Source: Neonectria sp. B-13
Taxonomy: Eukaryota; Ascomycota; Sordariomycetes; Hypocreales; Nectriaceae
Reading direction: 5' to 3'
NCBI GenBank assembly: GCA_002682825.1
Contig: NOKP01000004.1
Coordinates: forward strand, 203,711-267,710
DNA length: 64,000 bases
Below, one piece after another: positions 30,472 to 42,662 of this stretch. The position numbers and the translations under genes are program-made. Every line of letters starts with the position of its first letter. Within the stretch, counting starts at the first letter, position 1. Below the pieces are notes generated by a model. The model was not told where the DNA came from. It saw only the letters and a program-made list of their open reading frames with translations, and did not search any database.

Positions 30472-31292
30472 TCACTTTTCCATGCTTTCCCTATACGCGT
30501 CTAAGTCTAAGACAGACCAAACCCTCGCAATCTTCCCGTTGTCCAGCTCATACATGACATGCTCGGAGAATTCGACCTCGTTTCCCGTGGGCTGGATACC
30601 GCGGAATTCGCTGACCGGGCGCCCCGAAAATACCAGTTTTGCCGCCAGCCGCTGAGAATCTTTGTCCGCTACCAGCTTGACAATCGTGAAATGTAAGCCC
30701 TTGATTTCCCGGAAGCTCGATTCGATAAATGACCGGTACTCGTCGATGGAGAGATTGATGCCGTTGTGAGTTATCCGCGGCTGGCAGTAGTCGGGAAAGT
30801 GCTCTTCCATTGTGAGAGTGTTGATAGACTGTATGTACTGCCGGTAAAGGTTCTCGAGGTCAATATCCCCGTTTGTCTCAGGGACTCGATCTGAAGACGG
30901 CCTGTTTGGGGTGCTACTTTGGCTGTCCCCGGGGGTGTTCAGATCCCACAAACTTGCCCAAGCGTTTATCTTCCCATTGCTGAATTCGAAAAAGGCGTAC
31001 TCGGACCACTCGACATGCTTGCCAGTTACCTCGACGCCTCGATGTGGCTTGACGAGGGTGCCTCGATGGACGAGTCTCGCGGCAATCTTCCCGGCAGGTT
31101 TGTTTCTGTCTTGCTGTCCGGCATGGCTGCGATTCCGTCCTGTAATCTTTGAAGAAAAGATTGACCTGTGATCATCTCCTCGTTGTGAAGAACCTCTGAT
31201 GCGAGGTAGTTCGAAGCGGAATCCCAGTCTCGAGAGTTAACGGCTTCGAGCCAGCCGTAGTAAAGTTGGGATACATCTTTTGCAGGCGACAT
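30472..31292 (-). pseudogene. Tandem SnoaL-like (polyketide-cyclase fold) gene broken by a frameshift
   Basis: The first half starts at ATG 31292 (MSPAKDVSQLYYGWLEAVNS) and follows the SnoaL-like pattern to IAAMPDSKT. The next part, GKIAARLVHRGTLVKPHRGV ... EYAFFEFSNGKI, continues in another frame after a one-base shift between about 31088 and 31118. That frame runs without stops into a second SnoaL-like copy (LYRQYIQSINTLTMEEHF ... ELDNGKIARVWSVLD) ending at 30472. No GT-AG intron can explain the shift without removing core sequence. SnoaL-like proteins bind small ligands and include cyclases, isomerases and hydroxylases. It could be a recent pseudogene, a sequencing error, or two genes; the second half has no ATG near its start, which argues against two genes. 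Confidence 0.65.
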
Positions 31293-32045
31293 GACGAAGG
31301 TTAGCCAGAGTCTTTCTTGCTCAGTGAGATGAGCTCAAGGTGAGTGTTGTGTTGCGTGGGCGGCTTTGATATGGAGAATTTCCCCGCCTGCGCCCTTCGT
31401 TCTACAATCTGATTACAGCGATGACGTTGAGCTGATCGCCGCTGGCGGATTTTCCTTTCTGCTGTACAGCTACGTTAAAACTGCATACTCCAAACCAAAA
31501 AGCGGCCAGTAAAATAAGACTTTGACATCGAACTTAATTATTATCGACTTTATACAAAAACCTAGGATTGAGTTGGAAAGCCCAGAGCGCGGGCGGAGGT
31601 TGCAATGGTCAGAACAGCACTGACAAGCAGCTAATTTACCTTCAAGCTATCAAATGCGATAAAGTAACCCCGCACTATGCATCTAAAGATCAAAGAAGAA
31701 TTGATTGTCGTATGGCTTCAACACAATTCGGCGATATGGACAGGAGGATCACGGCAGAATCGCGTCATATCTTACTGGAAGATGAAATCCGGTGACATCC
31801 CACCGGCGATCCCGTCCCAAGCTAAGGAGCGTGGGATTTTAGATGGCATTTGCGGGGAAACTAATCACGACATCGAGTGATAACAATTCTGTTCATCTCA
31901 TTGGATCCTCTTATATGGGGTGAGTAACTGCCGTCGGAATTCGTGTTTTGTCATCATCCGAAAGTCATTCATAAAGAGGATTGTCAGACGGTCTTGTTGG
32001 ACTTTGATTTTGCAACTTCAAGACATCACATTAGAAAAGACGAAA
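31293..32045. other. Intergenic region before the 2OG oxygenase gene
   Basis: About 750 bp between divergently oriented genes. Short AT-rich patches near 31500-31560. No supportable gene, and no specific site recognised. Confidence 0.35.
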
Positions 32046-33340
32046 ATGCCGTCCGCCGTCCCCCAGCTTTACCAGTACAGCCATGTCCCCGAGACAAAGG
32101 AGGATCTGGACTGGGCAGATTGTAGGTTAACAAGTAAAGCAACGTAACCTCGCTAACCTAAGATCAGTGACCACAATTGATCTGTCCAAGTATGGCACAC
32201 CCGAGGGAAATGCCCAACTTTCACAGGCCTTGATCGAGGCTGTTCGCAGGAAAGGATTCTTCTATGTCACCAACTTTGGCATTTCCCAGGGGGCAGTCGA
32301 CAAACAGTTTGCCCTCGGTCAAGCATTCTATGAACTGCCCCTGGAGGAGAAGTTGAAATATGTTCCTAATCTGGACGAGGGTGAATACAACGGGTACAGA
32401 CCCGGTGGCAGGCGACCACTAGCAGGTGGCGTTCTCGAGAAGACTGAGGTCTGGAACATGGCCAGTGAGTGAATACGAGCCCGGCAAAAGCCTTGGTGTT
32501 TAAATACTAATGAGAATCGTCAAGCGAATGATGGAAACATCACACAACCTCTCCCTACTCTTCTGAAGGACAACCTTGAAGAGATTGAGAGTTTCGCAAA
32601 GGTACTTCTATCCTCTAGGTTTCTGACGGCGTTCTGACTCTTTAGGACCTGCATGACAAAGTCCTTGACCCCCTGAACCACCTAATCGCAATTGCTCTCG
32701 AGCTGCCGGAAGACTTCTTTGTCAACTTGCACAAGTGGGAGACCCACGACGAGTCACACCTGCGATACATGAAGTACTCCAAGTTCTCACAGAAGGAGAT
32801 TGACCTTCTCGAGGACGGGCTCTGGTCCCGTGGACACACCGACCTGGGTTCTCTTACTCTCCTTTTTAGACAACCGGTTGCCGGACTTCAGATCAGAGAC
32901 CAGGAGTCCGAGACGTGGAAGTGGGCCAAGCCTCTTGATGGGAGCTTGACTGTCAACGCCGGCGATGCTTTGAGCTTCCTGACTGGAGGATACGTTCAGT
33001 CTACCATCCACAGGGTAAGTAGCTGCTGGCAATCAGGAGGAAATGTGCTAATCGGTCGCAGGTGTCTGTACCCCCGAAAGACCAGCGTCATGTCGACCGC
33101 CTCGGCTTGCTGTACTTTGCACGCCCCCAAAATGACCTCGCACTGAAGACGGTCAACTCTCCGGTTCTCCAGCGAGAGGGCTACACGCAGAACGAGTTTG
33201 AGGCTGGCGGGCATCCAGCTCCGACGATGGGAGAGTTCACCAAACTGAAGCAGACGTGGCAGCAGAAGAAGGGCGTTAGTTACGAAAAGCAGGAGGGTCA
33301 GGAGATTGTCCCTGGCTTCACGGGAAAATACTTTGCTTAA
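32046..33340 (+). CDS. 2-oxoglutarate/Fe(II)-dependent oxygenase (isopenicillin-N-synthase type), 365 aa
   Basis: Five exons: 32046-32121, 32168-32464, 32525-32601, 32646-33014, 33062-33340. Introns of 44-60 bp all restore the frame. The N-terminal DIOX_N-like part includes the family line ALIEAVRRKGFFYVTNFGIS. The iron ligands are visible as HTD in RGHTDLGSLTLLF and the later His in STIHRVSVPP; the Arg of DRLGLLYF is the likely 2-oxoglutarate anchor, although the usual RxS is RLG. These soluble enzymes hydroxylate or desaturate small molecules using O2 and 2-oxoglutarate. Substrate unknown; an oxygenase beside a SnoaL-like gene and a GMC oxidoreductase suggests secondary or detoxification metabolism. 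Confidence 0.88.
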
Positions 33341-34711
33341 TGGTTCCTGCGCTTGTCGCATGATTGCCTTGCGCTTCTACGCGCTCGGATGTTGATTAGC
33401 TTGCCGGCAATAGCTGGGAATGAGAGGGCCTTACATTATCATTGACTGGGGTGCTTTCATGTGCGTGCGATAGCGTACTATGTAATGCACAGGTTCAACT
33501 CATTCGCCTGCTAGTCAGGAATATCATGTCATTCAAGGTCCCACGTGGTAATTTCACCGCCATCGAGAGCTCAAAATACTACGTCGTAGCCATTGGGTCT
33601 AAGTCCTATATATCGTCAACGTTGCAATCCGGGGTGAATGGGATTTTGCGGTCACGCCATTTGATGCGCATTGTCGAGGAGTTCATTCCAAGCTTCGTCA
33701 AATTGGGATGCGCATTCGACCCGCTGGCAGGGCTGCCCAGCAAGTCAACTGAGAATGTGACACTGATATCAGAAAGAAGATGCCGATAGATGTATTGCAG
33801 GACGTGTCACATGAACTTGGAGTCGAGCCGATCGACTAGATTGTTGATTTGATTTGCATGCTGCGAACATTGGCCAATTGTGGACTCAAACTGCCCGAGT
33901 CTCACGTTGCAAGGTTCACCTCTTATCAACCCGCTCGCGCATGATCGGAGCCCCAGCTTTACGGAGGATGACAAGAATATTGTTGAAGGGAATGCTATTG
34001 AAGACGACATGATACGGTTCTGCAACGGCCCAACGTTTGCAGCACTCAGCGCTACATCTCACCCCGGAACAGGCCTCATCCCAGCGTCAATTGCACTTCT
34101 GCACCGCTAAATGTTCTTTCGTTCACTTCGCCTCGCACCGCAAATACTCCACAGCGGCAGGGTAACCACAGATCACTGACTCGCGCCGGTAAACCCTGAA
34201 CCCCGCGACCCGGCATACTCCCCGAGAGACCAACCAACTGCAAGGCAATCCCAAACGCGCTAGATGCCTCTCGAGCTAGGTGCATTCTTGGTACTTGGCT
34301 GGGATGCCCTCGCGGCGTACACGGCGGTACGTGCCGCGGCTTACTGCTTATCCGTGGGCTAGTTGCTCCGTTGGACGGAACTAGGCCTGAAGAGCCCTGA
34401 GCTTCCACCCGCCCCTGAGCGTTGACAGCAACCAACGGGCATTAGTCTGCTCAACCAACAGGTGAAGAACAATATCACTTCCTGTTTCAGCAAGATTACG
34501 TCTTCGGCCACGTTGCTCTAGATTCTGTCTCAGGTAGCTTTAGAGCTAATACTTGTCCCGAGCGTTGGTTGCGGCCGCATGACTCGGGTGCGCCAAGTTC
34601 ATGTGGGCGTTCCGAAGCCACAATTATAAGAACTCGGTCTAGCAAACAGACGCGAGAATTGCTGTCCTGCCATTCAGCTTGCATTCTCTCGTAGTTCATC
34701 AACCGCTCAGT
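33341..34711. other. Intergenic region without a supportable gene
   Basis: About 1.4 kb. A plus-strand frame at 33442-33789 (115 codons) and a minus-strand frame at 34076-34435 were examined; neither shows domain, signal or membrane features. The GMC promoter should be at the right end. Confidence 0.35.
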
Positions 34712-36489
34712 ATGGCAAAACAAGATATCCAATATGACTTCATCGTCGTTGGCGCCGGCCCTGCGGGGTGCTGCATCGCCCGCGGCCTAGCTTATAGCGA
34801 AGCCCGTCCCTCCGTCTTGCTGCTCGAAGCCGGAGGAGACAACGACGACGTCAACCAGCGCGTCATTGGAAACCAATTCGTCCAGTTCTTAAATCCCGAC
34901 CAGACGTTTCCCTACGAGAGCACCCCGCAGGAGCACCTGGCGGGTCGCAGGATAGATCTCACTCGCGGCAAAGGCCTCGGCGGCTCGACCGCCGTCAACT
35001 TCACGGCGTGGACCATTGGCCCTCGAGATGACTGGAAAACCATGGCCGAGCTCACCGGCGATCCGGCATGGGGCTGGAAGCACGCGCTCCGGCGGTTCAG
35101 GCAGCTGGAGACGTATCATGATGAGGTTCCCGAGGTGCCCAAGGGGATGAAGAAATATCTCGATCCGCGACACAACGCCCACGGCTACGACGGACCACTG
35201 CACATCGGCTTTGAGCCCAAGTGGGATCACTACACCACGGCGACAATGGACGCCTGGGAGGCCAACGGCTATGAGATCAATCCGGACTTGGGCAGCGGCG
35301 AGTTCCTGGGCAATTCTGTCGTTCCGAAGACTATGCACAACGGCACCAGAGCTACCTCGGCAGACTTGCTGGCGCATGCTCCAGCAAACCTCCATATCAA
35401 GACCGGGGCGCCTGTCCACCGTGTGGTCTTCGAGAACAAGGCCGCTGTCGGCGTGAGACTTGTCGACGGCACCATCTTGCGGGCGAGCAAGGAGGTCATC
35501 CTCTCGGCCGGCAGCCTGGACACTCCCAAGATCCTGATGCACTCGGGCATTGGCCCAGTCGACCAGCTATCCGGCGTCGGCATCTCGCCGCTCGTCGACA
35601 ACTGCAACGTCGGCCAGAACTACAAGGACCACTACCACGTCGCTCTCAAGTACGGCCGCGCCGAGCACACCGACGTCGTCAGTCCCTTCTTCCGCGACAA
35701 GGCGCGCCAGGCCGCCGCGATGCGCGAGTGGCAGACGTACCGGACGGGCGAGTACGTCACGGCGGGCACGTCGATGACCATGGGCTTCTTCAAGAGCGAC
35801 GGCGTCCTGAAAAGCGACGAGTTTGCCCAACTGCCAGCAGAGGAGCGGGAACGATTATCGCAGCCCACGATTCCTACGTACGAGGTGGCTGCGCTTGGCA
35901 TCACACCCGAGTACTACACGGCGCCCGACACGTCGCCTCCTCTACTGTCCATCCTCGTCTTCGTGTACAACTCGCAGGGCGCTGGCAATGTGAAGCTCAC
36001 GTCCGCGGATCCCACCGTCCCCCTCGACTTCAACCCCGAGTTTGTCAACCACCCGTACGACCGCCGCGTCATCATCGAGTCGACCAAGGAGGTCCTCAAG
36101 GTCACCAGCAGCCCGTCCTTCACCAAGGACCAGCACCCCACGCAGTCGCAGTTCGACACGCCAGCGAGCGACAACGATGAGGATATCCTGGACTTTTGGC
36201 GCAAGAACTGCACGAGTACGTGGCACATGAGCGGGACGTGCAGGATGGGACGCAGCGAAGAGGGCGCCGTGGTTGACCCTCGTTTCCGGGTGTTTGGCGT
36301 CAGCGGCCTGCGGGTGGCAGATATGAGCATAATGCCCATCATTGCTAGGTTCGTTATTCCTCTTCTATCCACGACGACTTGCTAACATATCCCAGTTGCC
36401 ACGTTCAATCCACGGCGTACCAGGTTGGCATGGTCGCTGCTGAGAAGCTGCAGGCGGAATATTCCCTAAACGGACACCAGCGTCTTTAG
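34712..36489 (+). CDS. GMC (glucose-methanol-choline) family FAD oxidoreductase, 576 aa
   Basis: Two exons, 34712-36348 and 36396-36489. The 47-bp intron (GTTCGT...CCCAG) restores the catalytic line IIASCHVQSTAYQVGMVAAE. The FAD dinucleotide motif is VVGAGPAGCCIARGLA (from about residue 12), followed by LLEAGG and the GMC signature RGKGLGGSTAVNFTAWTIG. The C-terminal domain has STWHMSGTCRMG and VVDPRFRVFGVSGLRVADMS, with the active-site His in the last exon. No signal peptide is evident, so probably intracellular. GMC enzymes oxidise alcohols and sugars or act as choline or aryl-alcohol oxidases. The substrate cannot be read from the sequence. Codon composition is more GC-rich than the surroundings. 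Confidence 0.92.
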
Positions 36490-38224
36490 TCCAAGTACAA
36501 TGAGCGATTCTAGAATTAATAAAGACATGATTGATCTAATTACATCCCGTTGATGCGCCCGCTGTCTTCTCATGGGGAATGATACCCAGATCGGGGATCT
36601 TGAATGAGGCTCAACAGATGCATGGGAATCAAGTGTAGTCACAATCGGGCACGTGCTGTGTGATATTGCCCTGCATACTGGCATCATGAGAATGAATGAA
36701 TTTGACGCGGCACAGTGTCGACTGTGTTTGGACAACCGCAAAGCGTCCAAGGGAGCACATGCGGAGCTGCTTTGCTAGACGTCAAAGAGTACCCAGCACA
36801 CCGCAGGGGACAAGAGCTCGTGTATGCTTGGATAGTGGAAAATGCAACTCCAACAAGGATCGTGACGGTGGCAATGCGTTGAGCAGGGTTGGGGTAAATC
36901 GCGTGGACTCTCAAGAATCCACTCAAGTGGATTGATGGATCTCCGTCGATTTCCCCGCCTCATTTCGGACTCTTTCCGATAGCTCCGCTGATGCTTATCA
37001 TCCTGGATGCTTCGTTGTGTACGAATGTTGATATTGTCCTGGGGAGCAGCTTTCAACAGCGTGATGGGCAGTAACTTGCCTCAGTCCTGCACCCAATGAC
37101 CCACGATATGGCAGATGCGATTATGCTTTTCTACGGCTGTCCACTTTTGCGGCTGAGTTTCTGTAGGGGCTTGACTGGTTAGTGTGAGACTGCTAGCTGA
37201 TGCCCTCACTAGCAGCGCATGTGTACAAGGAGCTCACCTCACTAGGATCGTGCATCTATACCACATGTGCACGGGATACTAGTTGACGTAATGAATGTAA
37301 ATGCTGAAATTGTTTACGAAATCTGGGCGCGGCGACGATGAGTTAAATGAATGCAAGGCGAAAAATCGCTATGTTCGTAATGTGTGAAAGATGTACTTAA
37401 CGAAGAAGCCCATGCTAACAATATAAATACTATATGCTCTTGAGGATCTCACTGGTATATTTTAGAAGTCTATCATAGTTATGGGGTATTTATGGTTGAC
37501 ATTAATATTGAAACATATACATCGTTTAAAATGAAAGAATAGATTCTAAATAATACTGGATAAATCTATAAATTTAGGATAAATGCTGTACATTTATTAA
37601 GAAATTGATAGTTTCGTATCCAAGGTTTATGAGGAGAAAAAGAATATTAAAAAATATTAATATAAATACATTTTATCTGGGGTGGTACGGGATAACAATA
37701 GGAATTATAACAATAATGCAATACCCATCGCCCTTACTACCTCGATTTCTCCCTTGTTATATGAGAATCCTTACTTTACATCTTATCTACCCCTTTCTAT
37801 CTATCCCATCCTCATCTCCACCCACCCCAACAGGCCCTAAGTTGTCTCAAGACTCGTCGAGGTGAAGACAAATACTCCATCTACATGCTTCTCCAGGTAA
37901 CGCTTCCCTCTACTTCTAAAATCGAGATACTTCCATTCTCTAGGTTTCCACCGAAAGACATTCCATTCCAACAATCACAACATCGTGAATTTTAGCGTGT
38001 AATCTCTTAGCAAAGTTCACGACCACCAGTATAGGGTTAAAGACGATTTGTAATAAGATTTGTAATCCATTTGTTGAGATAACAGCTACAAGCGTGAACT
38101 TCAGATCCACAAAAACGAGCATCAGTCCTCCATCAACACATGCAGAAGTCATCCAACCGCATCAGCTCTCAACCCCAATTGTATCTTATTGGTATATTAC
38201 TACGGGCACTACAACTAGCCCAGG
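36490..38224. other. Gene-free region with an AT-rich tract
   Basis: About 1.7 kb. Bases 37400-37720 are strongly AT-rich (ATATTAATATAAATA-type sequence) and may be a RIP-degraded repeat. Bases 37730-37860 are CT-rich. A hydrophobic minus-strand frame at 37940-38152 has no recognisable homology. No gene supported. Confidence 0.4.
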
Positions 38225-39053
38225 ATGTTATCACAAATCCTTCGCTTCACTCTGCCGCCACCGTTGACGATCTCGGCCGTTGAATTTCTCAACCTTCGTC
38301 TCATTGTCGCAGCTGCTGGAGCGACGGCCCAATACTACGGCTACACAGTGTCTACTAAGGCCTTGTCTCTTCCGAAAAAGAGACACGAAATCTGCTGGGC
38401 AATTCGTACGCGTTCCTAGTTTACACTTTGGATATTTCTGAACTAATCCATCTATAGAATGGCCAGACGTTTGTGACCGTAGCTCAGCCCTGTCTGGCTT
38501 GGAGAAATTTGCGACAGGAGATCAGACAACCTTGCTATTCAAGTTCGCGGACTCCCAGCTGACAGAACTGGCCAAAGGGCTCGAGGCACCGGTGTGTGAG
38601 TTTGTAAGTTACTCTCTCCCGTCCTTCGGCATAATCGCCATATTCACCACACCAAACCAGGCCTGTATAAGACTGTCAGATGACACCCCGTTGTCGGACA
38701 CTTCTCTACAAAAGTCAATGCAAAAGACCTACACGGATACCTACAAAATTCGGGGATTTACAGGCGGACAATGGGCATATGCCATCAACGGCAACGAAAC
38801 CATCGGGGTCCAGCCCAATACCACATCTGAGAAGCTACTTGCAGAATCAGAACAGAGGCTGGCCGTGTACTATCTAGGATGGGAGAGCATCGAGGTTTGT
38901 CAACAGCCCTTCGAAACTGTCATAGTATTAACCTCTGTGCAGCTTCACCAAGACGGAACCGAAACGCCGGAATTTGCCGAGGAGATAAACAAGTTGATAC
39001 CATATTTTGGACCCGGAACCGGCGCATGGTATGTTTCGTTTAGGAAGCATTAG
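38225..39053 (+). CDS. ABM/dimeric alpha-beta-barrel-like small protein, 223 aa
   Basis: Four exons: 38225-38405, 38458-38603, 38661-38894, 38943-39053. Introns of 48-57 bp all keep the frame. After splicing, the line HEICWAIQWPDV leads into a repeat-like fold with LLFKFAD...LTELAKGLEAPVCEFACIRLSD and, near the end, YYLGWESIELHQDGTETPEF. This resembles the fungal proteins with antibiotic-biosynthesis-monooxygenase-like or stress-response barrel folds. Members act as small monooxygenases, cyclases or ligand binders, often next to secondary-metabolite genes. No catalytic residues can be assigned. The N-terminal ~40 residues are mildly hydrophobic and may be a transit or anchor segment. Divergent gene neighbours give no operon-like clue. 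Confidence 0.6.
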
Positions 39054-39327
39054 CTAGTCTTAGGTCTATTCAAAGTCATTTCGGTCCATTCGTCTCTGTT
39101 TTCAAGGTTGCTTGGTCATGGATTCCCTTCGATGCGATGTTCTAAAGAGGGATATTGTTACGAATGCAAGGGGCCTCCAGCGGGCTCTTAAATGTTGGCC
39201 ATGTTTGGATTGATAATTGAAAGACCGACTAGTTAAAAGGTATCTAGCCGAGAGCGTCAAAAAGAGCGAATCCCGTGTCTGAATATTCCCGACTGGAGAA
39301 CCAAAAGAATGTGACAGATCCTGAGCT

Positions 39328-41317
39328 TTAGTCTTGCTTCCTCAGCTCATTCACCATACTCCGGGCTGCCGCGAGGGCAAAGCACATGGCCGTGATGGTA
39401 GGGTTGCTGGCGTTCTGGGTTGGGATGACTCCACAACCTCCGAGCACCAGATCATTCTGTCCCCAGACCTTGCTGTAACGGTCCACGACGCTGTCCTTCT
39501 TCGACTTGCCAGCCCTGTAAGTGCCACAGATGTGCAGAGCGGAGCCGGGAGCAAGATACTTGGGCTCCGCGCCTGGGAGGAAACCTCCGAGCCTCCTTGC
39601 GACGTCGACCATGCTGTGAGGGTATTATGGTTAGAACTTGGAATTCGAAGTACCCGAAGGATCAAACTCACTCGGTGACCATCCTCAGACAACGGTCTGA
39701 GTCCTCTTCGCCCATCCTGAAGTGGAAGGTCGGCTTGAGCCACATCAGCAACCATCTCAAAAATCTTTGATACAGTTGTACTTACCTGGGGCATGCCAAA
39801 CTCGTCCGTGTACTCTTTGGAGAACTCGACATAGTTGCTCGCGACTGGCTTCACGTAGGTGAACCAGCGAAAGTCAACCACAAGACGCTGGTCAATCGTG
39901 GCCGGGACCTCACCATAGCCGAAGGAATCGCGATGGATCTGAGTGTGCCATGGGTGATCCTCAGTCAGTGGAAAGTAGCACTGAGGGTCAGGGTCCTCGA
40001 AAGGGAATGGAAGCGGGTCCATCGGCGCCCTCGCCCTGTGCTCGGCGACAATTTCCTTCCATCCGAGGCCGTAGGGGTCATTCTCGACGTTGTCGACGAG
40101 GCTTTTCTTGAGAATGACCTGGCAAAAGGCCATGGCCTGCTCGGTCATGTAGTGACCCTGGATCACAGATCAGTCGGTGATCTGCAGAGTAACGGGAGTA
40201 GAGGGACTCACCAGTGCTGGCAAATGGTCTTTCAAGCCTGAGTTGAAGAGGATACCCGGGGTGAGAATAGCACCGGCGCAGATAACATACTTCTTGGCCT
40301 TGATGTAGTACTTCTTGTCAGACATGAGGTCCTTCACCAGAGCCCAGGCAACCTGATTGTCCGCGCTATCAAGCTGAAGCTGGAGGCACTGAGTGTTGGG
40401 CCTGATCTCGAACGCGTCACCGTCATATCGAGGGTCCGCGAGGTCGCCCAGGATAGTAGCAGGACAGCTCCACTCAACATACTCCTTGTTCTCTTCGCTG
40501 CGCTTGCAGGCCAAGGGCATGCTGAGCATATCGCGGCGCTCATCCTTGAAAGCGTCGGCGAGGACGCGCTTGACCAGCTGCTGGCGGATGGACTTATCAA
40601 ACGAGGTGCTGTTGGTGTTGAGCATCTCCTCGGACTTGCCGTACAGCTCGTCCCACTCCTCGTTGTTGAAAAGGGTCGATCGCTCGATCCCGGGGTCCTG
40701 GCGCGGAGTGCAGCACGTCCAGTGCGAGCCCATTCCGCCAACAACACGAGTAGCGGCCGCGGAGGGGAGGTTGTCCCAGGCTTTTTGGTCAGGGTTTTGG
40801 CCATTCTGCAAGTAGCTCAGCTGGTCCGGCCTGGTGTATTCTGTTAGCTCGGAGAGATAGTCCAGGGGGGAGACTCACCTCGGGGCCCAGGAAGCCGGCT
40901 CTAGGTACGACTCGGCGGTGTTGGTGGGAACAGACAGAGGGTGAAGCTCTCCCTGGATGATGTGAGTCTCTGTCTCTCTGGCTATTAATTCGACGTACCT
41001 TGACAGAGCTAAGTCCCTTGTTAGTATCAATGGTCTATCGGGTCATTGCCGACTTACTTGGTGAACAGACTGAGGTCCTTCTGCACAGCAACACTGTTCT
41101 TCCTGTGGTCTCCAACGCGTCGAGTTACCCTGTTCACATGTTAGCCAAACCTCATCACTCACAGGAAAATTACATACTGCTCTCCCACGTCAATCATCAG
41201 CACCTTGCGCCCAGCATCAACAAGAGTGCGTGCAAAGGTGGCGCCAACTGGGCCAGAGCCGACGATGAGAACGTCGACATCCTCCATCTTCGCGTTGCTT
41301 TTGGCGTCGAGTCTCAT
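39328..41317 (-). CDS. Pyranose-2-oxidase-like GMC flavoprotein, 544 aa, eight exons
   Basis: Exons: 41317-41178, 41129-41058, 41008-40999, 40952-40879, 40830-40212, 40157-39786, 39733-39672, 39613-39328. One exon is only 10 nt, yet all phases close. The FAD motif is [17 protein letters not shown] near the N-terminus. The line [15 protein letters not shown] matches the pyranose 2-oxidase segment (STHWTC) whose His carries covalent FAD. The C-terminus has the catalytic His in [12 protein letters not shown] and the Asn in [17 protein letters not shown]. Such enzymes oxidise aldopyranoses at C2 and pass electrons to O2 (making H2O2) or to quinones. Slightly shorter than basidiomycete enzymes (about 620 aa). 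No signal peptide was seen. An alternative in-frame ATG is at 41287. Confidence 0.88.
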
Positions 41318-42662
41318 GGTTGCGGTCGTTTCTGTTTGAGTGCAAATGTGTGTGTGTCGGTTGTGTTCTTAGCGATGCAACGAAGCCTGTCGAGCAGAGT
41401 TATCTTGGACGACAATGGTCGACTTAAATACTCCCAACCTGATATCACCCAAGTACATCACCGCCTCTCTTCGGAAGAGCCGAATACGAGTGTTTCCCGT
41501 GGCTGGCTGTGGTGAGTCAATGTAACATGAGATATCACAGCTTGCGTAGCCATCATATGCATGAACGTACGGAAGGGTGACGTATCTGCGCCTTGTCTCA
41601 CCGGTCTCTACCATTGAATTCCGCCGAACCACACGGCCAGTGCACACAGAAACATTCATGCCCAGTCGTCTTGCAGGCCAGAATCAATATTCGGCACCAT
41701 GTTTCACCCATTCCGTGAAGCTGAATGTCGCTCTTAGCGCCGCATTCCCGCGGACAGCTCTTATCTCCCCTTCTTGCAGATCAGAGCTACTTGGATACGT
41801 GAAAACGCCCAAAGATCCCGTGTCTTACCCCAAGCCTAACGGCGTTGGGAATGGACGGGACGCGGAGACGGGTCAGGCCACTGCTTCCAATGAGAAGCAA
41901 AAGCCATTGGATCGGGTCATCGGCTTTCCCACTCGGCCAAATGCCATGCATACAAAGGGTCTAGCATGTCTTAACCGATGTCTCAGCTGAGGCATCCCCG
42001 CGCCATATCTCTGAAGTCGCTCCTGGCTCCATCCTATTCGTCTATCCTTAAGTCGGTGTAGGATCCGGTCTGCACAAAAGAAGCGAACCGGCATCTAAAT
42101 CCACTCTTGTCTCAGCCTTGGATAAACACATTCCTTGGCCAGAATTGAGGAGATCTGCGGGGAAGAACTGACGGAGATGATGAGGACGGAAAAGACGGCA
42201 ATGCACTGGTCGAGTCACGGGTTAGGTTCTAAGAAACCTGGCAAATCGGTGAATGGCAGTCAAGTGTATGGTACTGTTACTTTGATATGTGAATGGAGTA
42301 GTATTTTGTACCTGTGCCGATAATCCGGAGCCTAACTGATGGTAACTGGTTCAAGCAGAACTGTTGCTGTCTCAACCGCCAACATATCATGGCCTCACTA
42401 GCAACATGCAAAGATTTCAACTACTTCAGGAGTAGCCGCGCCTCAATACTTTTGACATTCATATCTTACGGGGTGAATAGAGATTTCCCGCTGTTCTCGT
42501 ACAAACACGTAGTTGGGATAGTAAGTCATGGTGGACTCGTCAAGTACTCGTAGATCACTACCAATTGCGCTAAAGATGGAGACAGATCAGACAATTTAAT
42601 TGAGCGCCCTGCATCTTGAATGCGGCAAAGCTCTCCTGTTATTCTTGATGAAAGCAGCGTAT
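41318..42662. other. Intergenic region without a supportable gene
   Basis: About 1.3 kb. A TG microsatellite lies just upstream of the oxidase start (41345-41358). Plus-strand frames at 41000-41515 and 41577-41990 lack coding character. Confidence 0.35.

Noticed and set aside
31090..31166. Intron explaining the SnoaL frame change
   Set aside because: The only available GT upstream would remove conserved core residues of the domain; a single-base shift is simpler.
33442..33789. 115-codon plus-strand frame between the 2OG and GMC genes
   Set aside because: No domain, signal peptide or splice support; likely chance.
41000..41515. 171-codon plus-strand frame
   Set aside because: It is antisense to the first exons and promoter of the pyranose-oxidase-like gene, which explains the region better.
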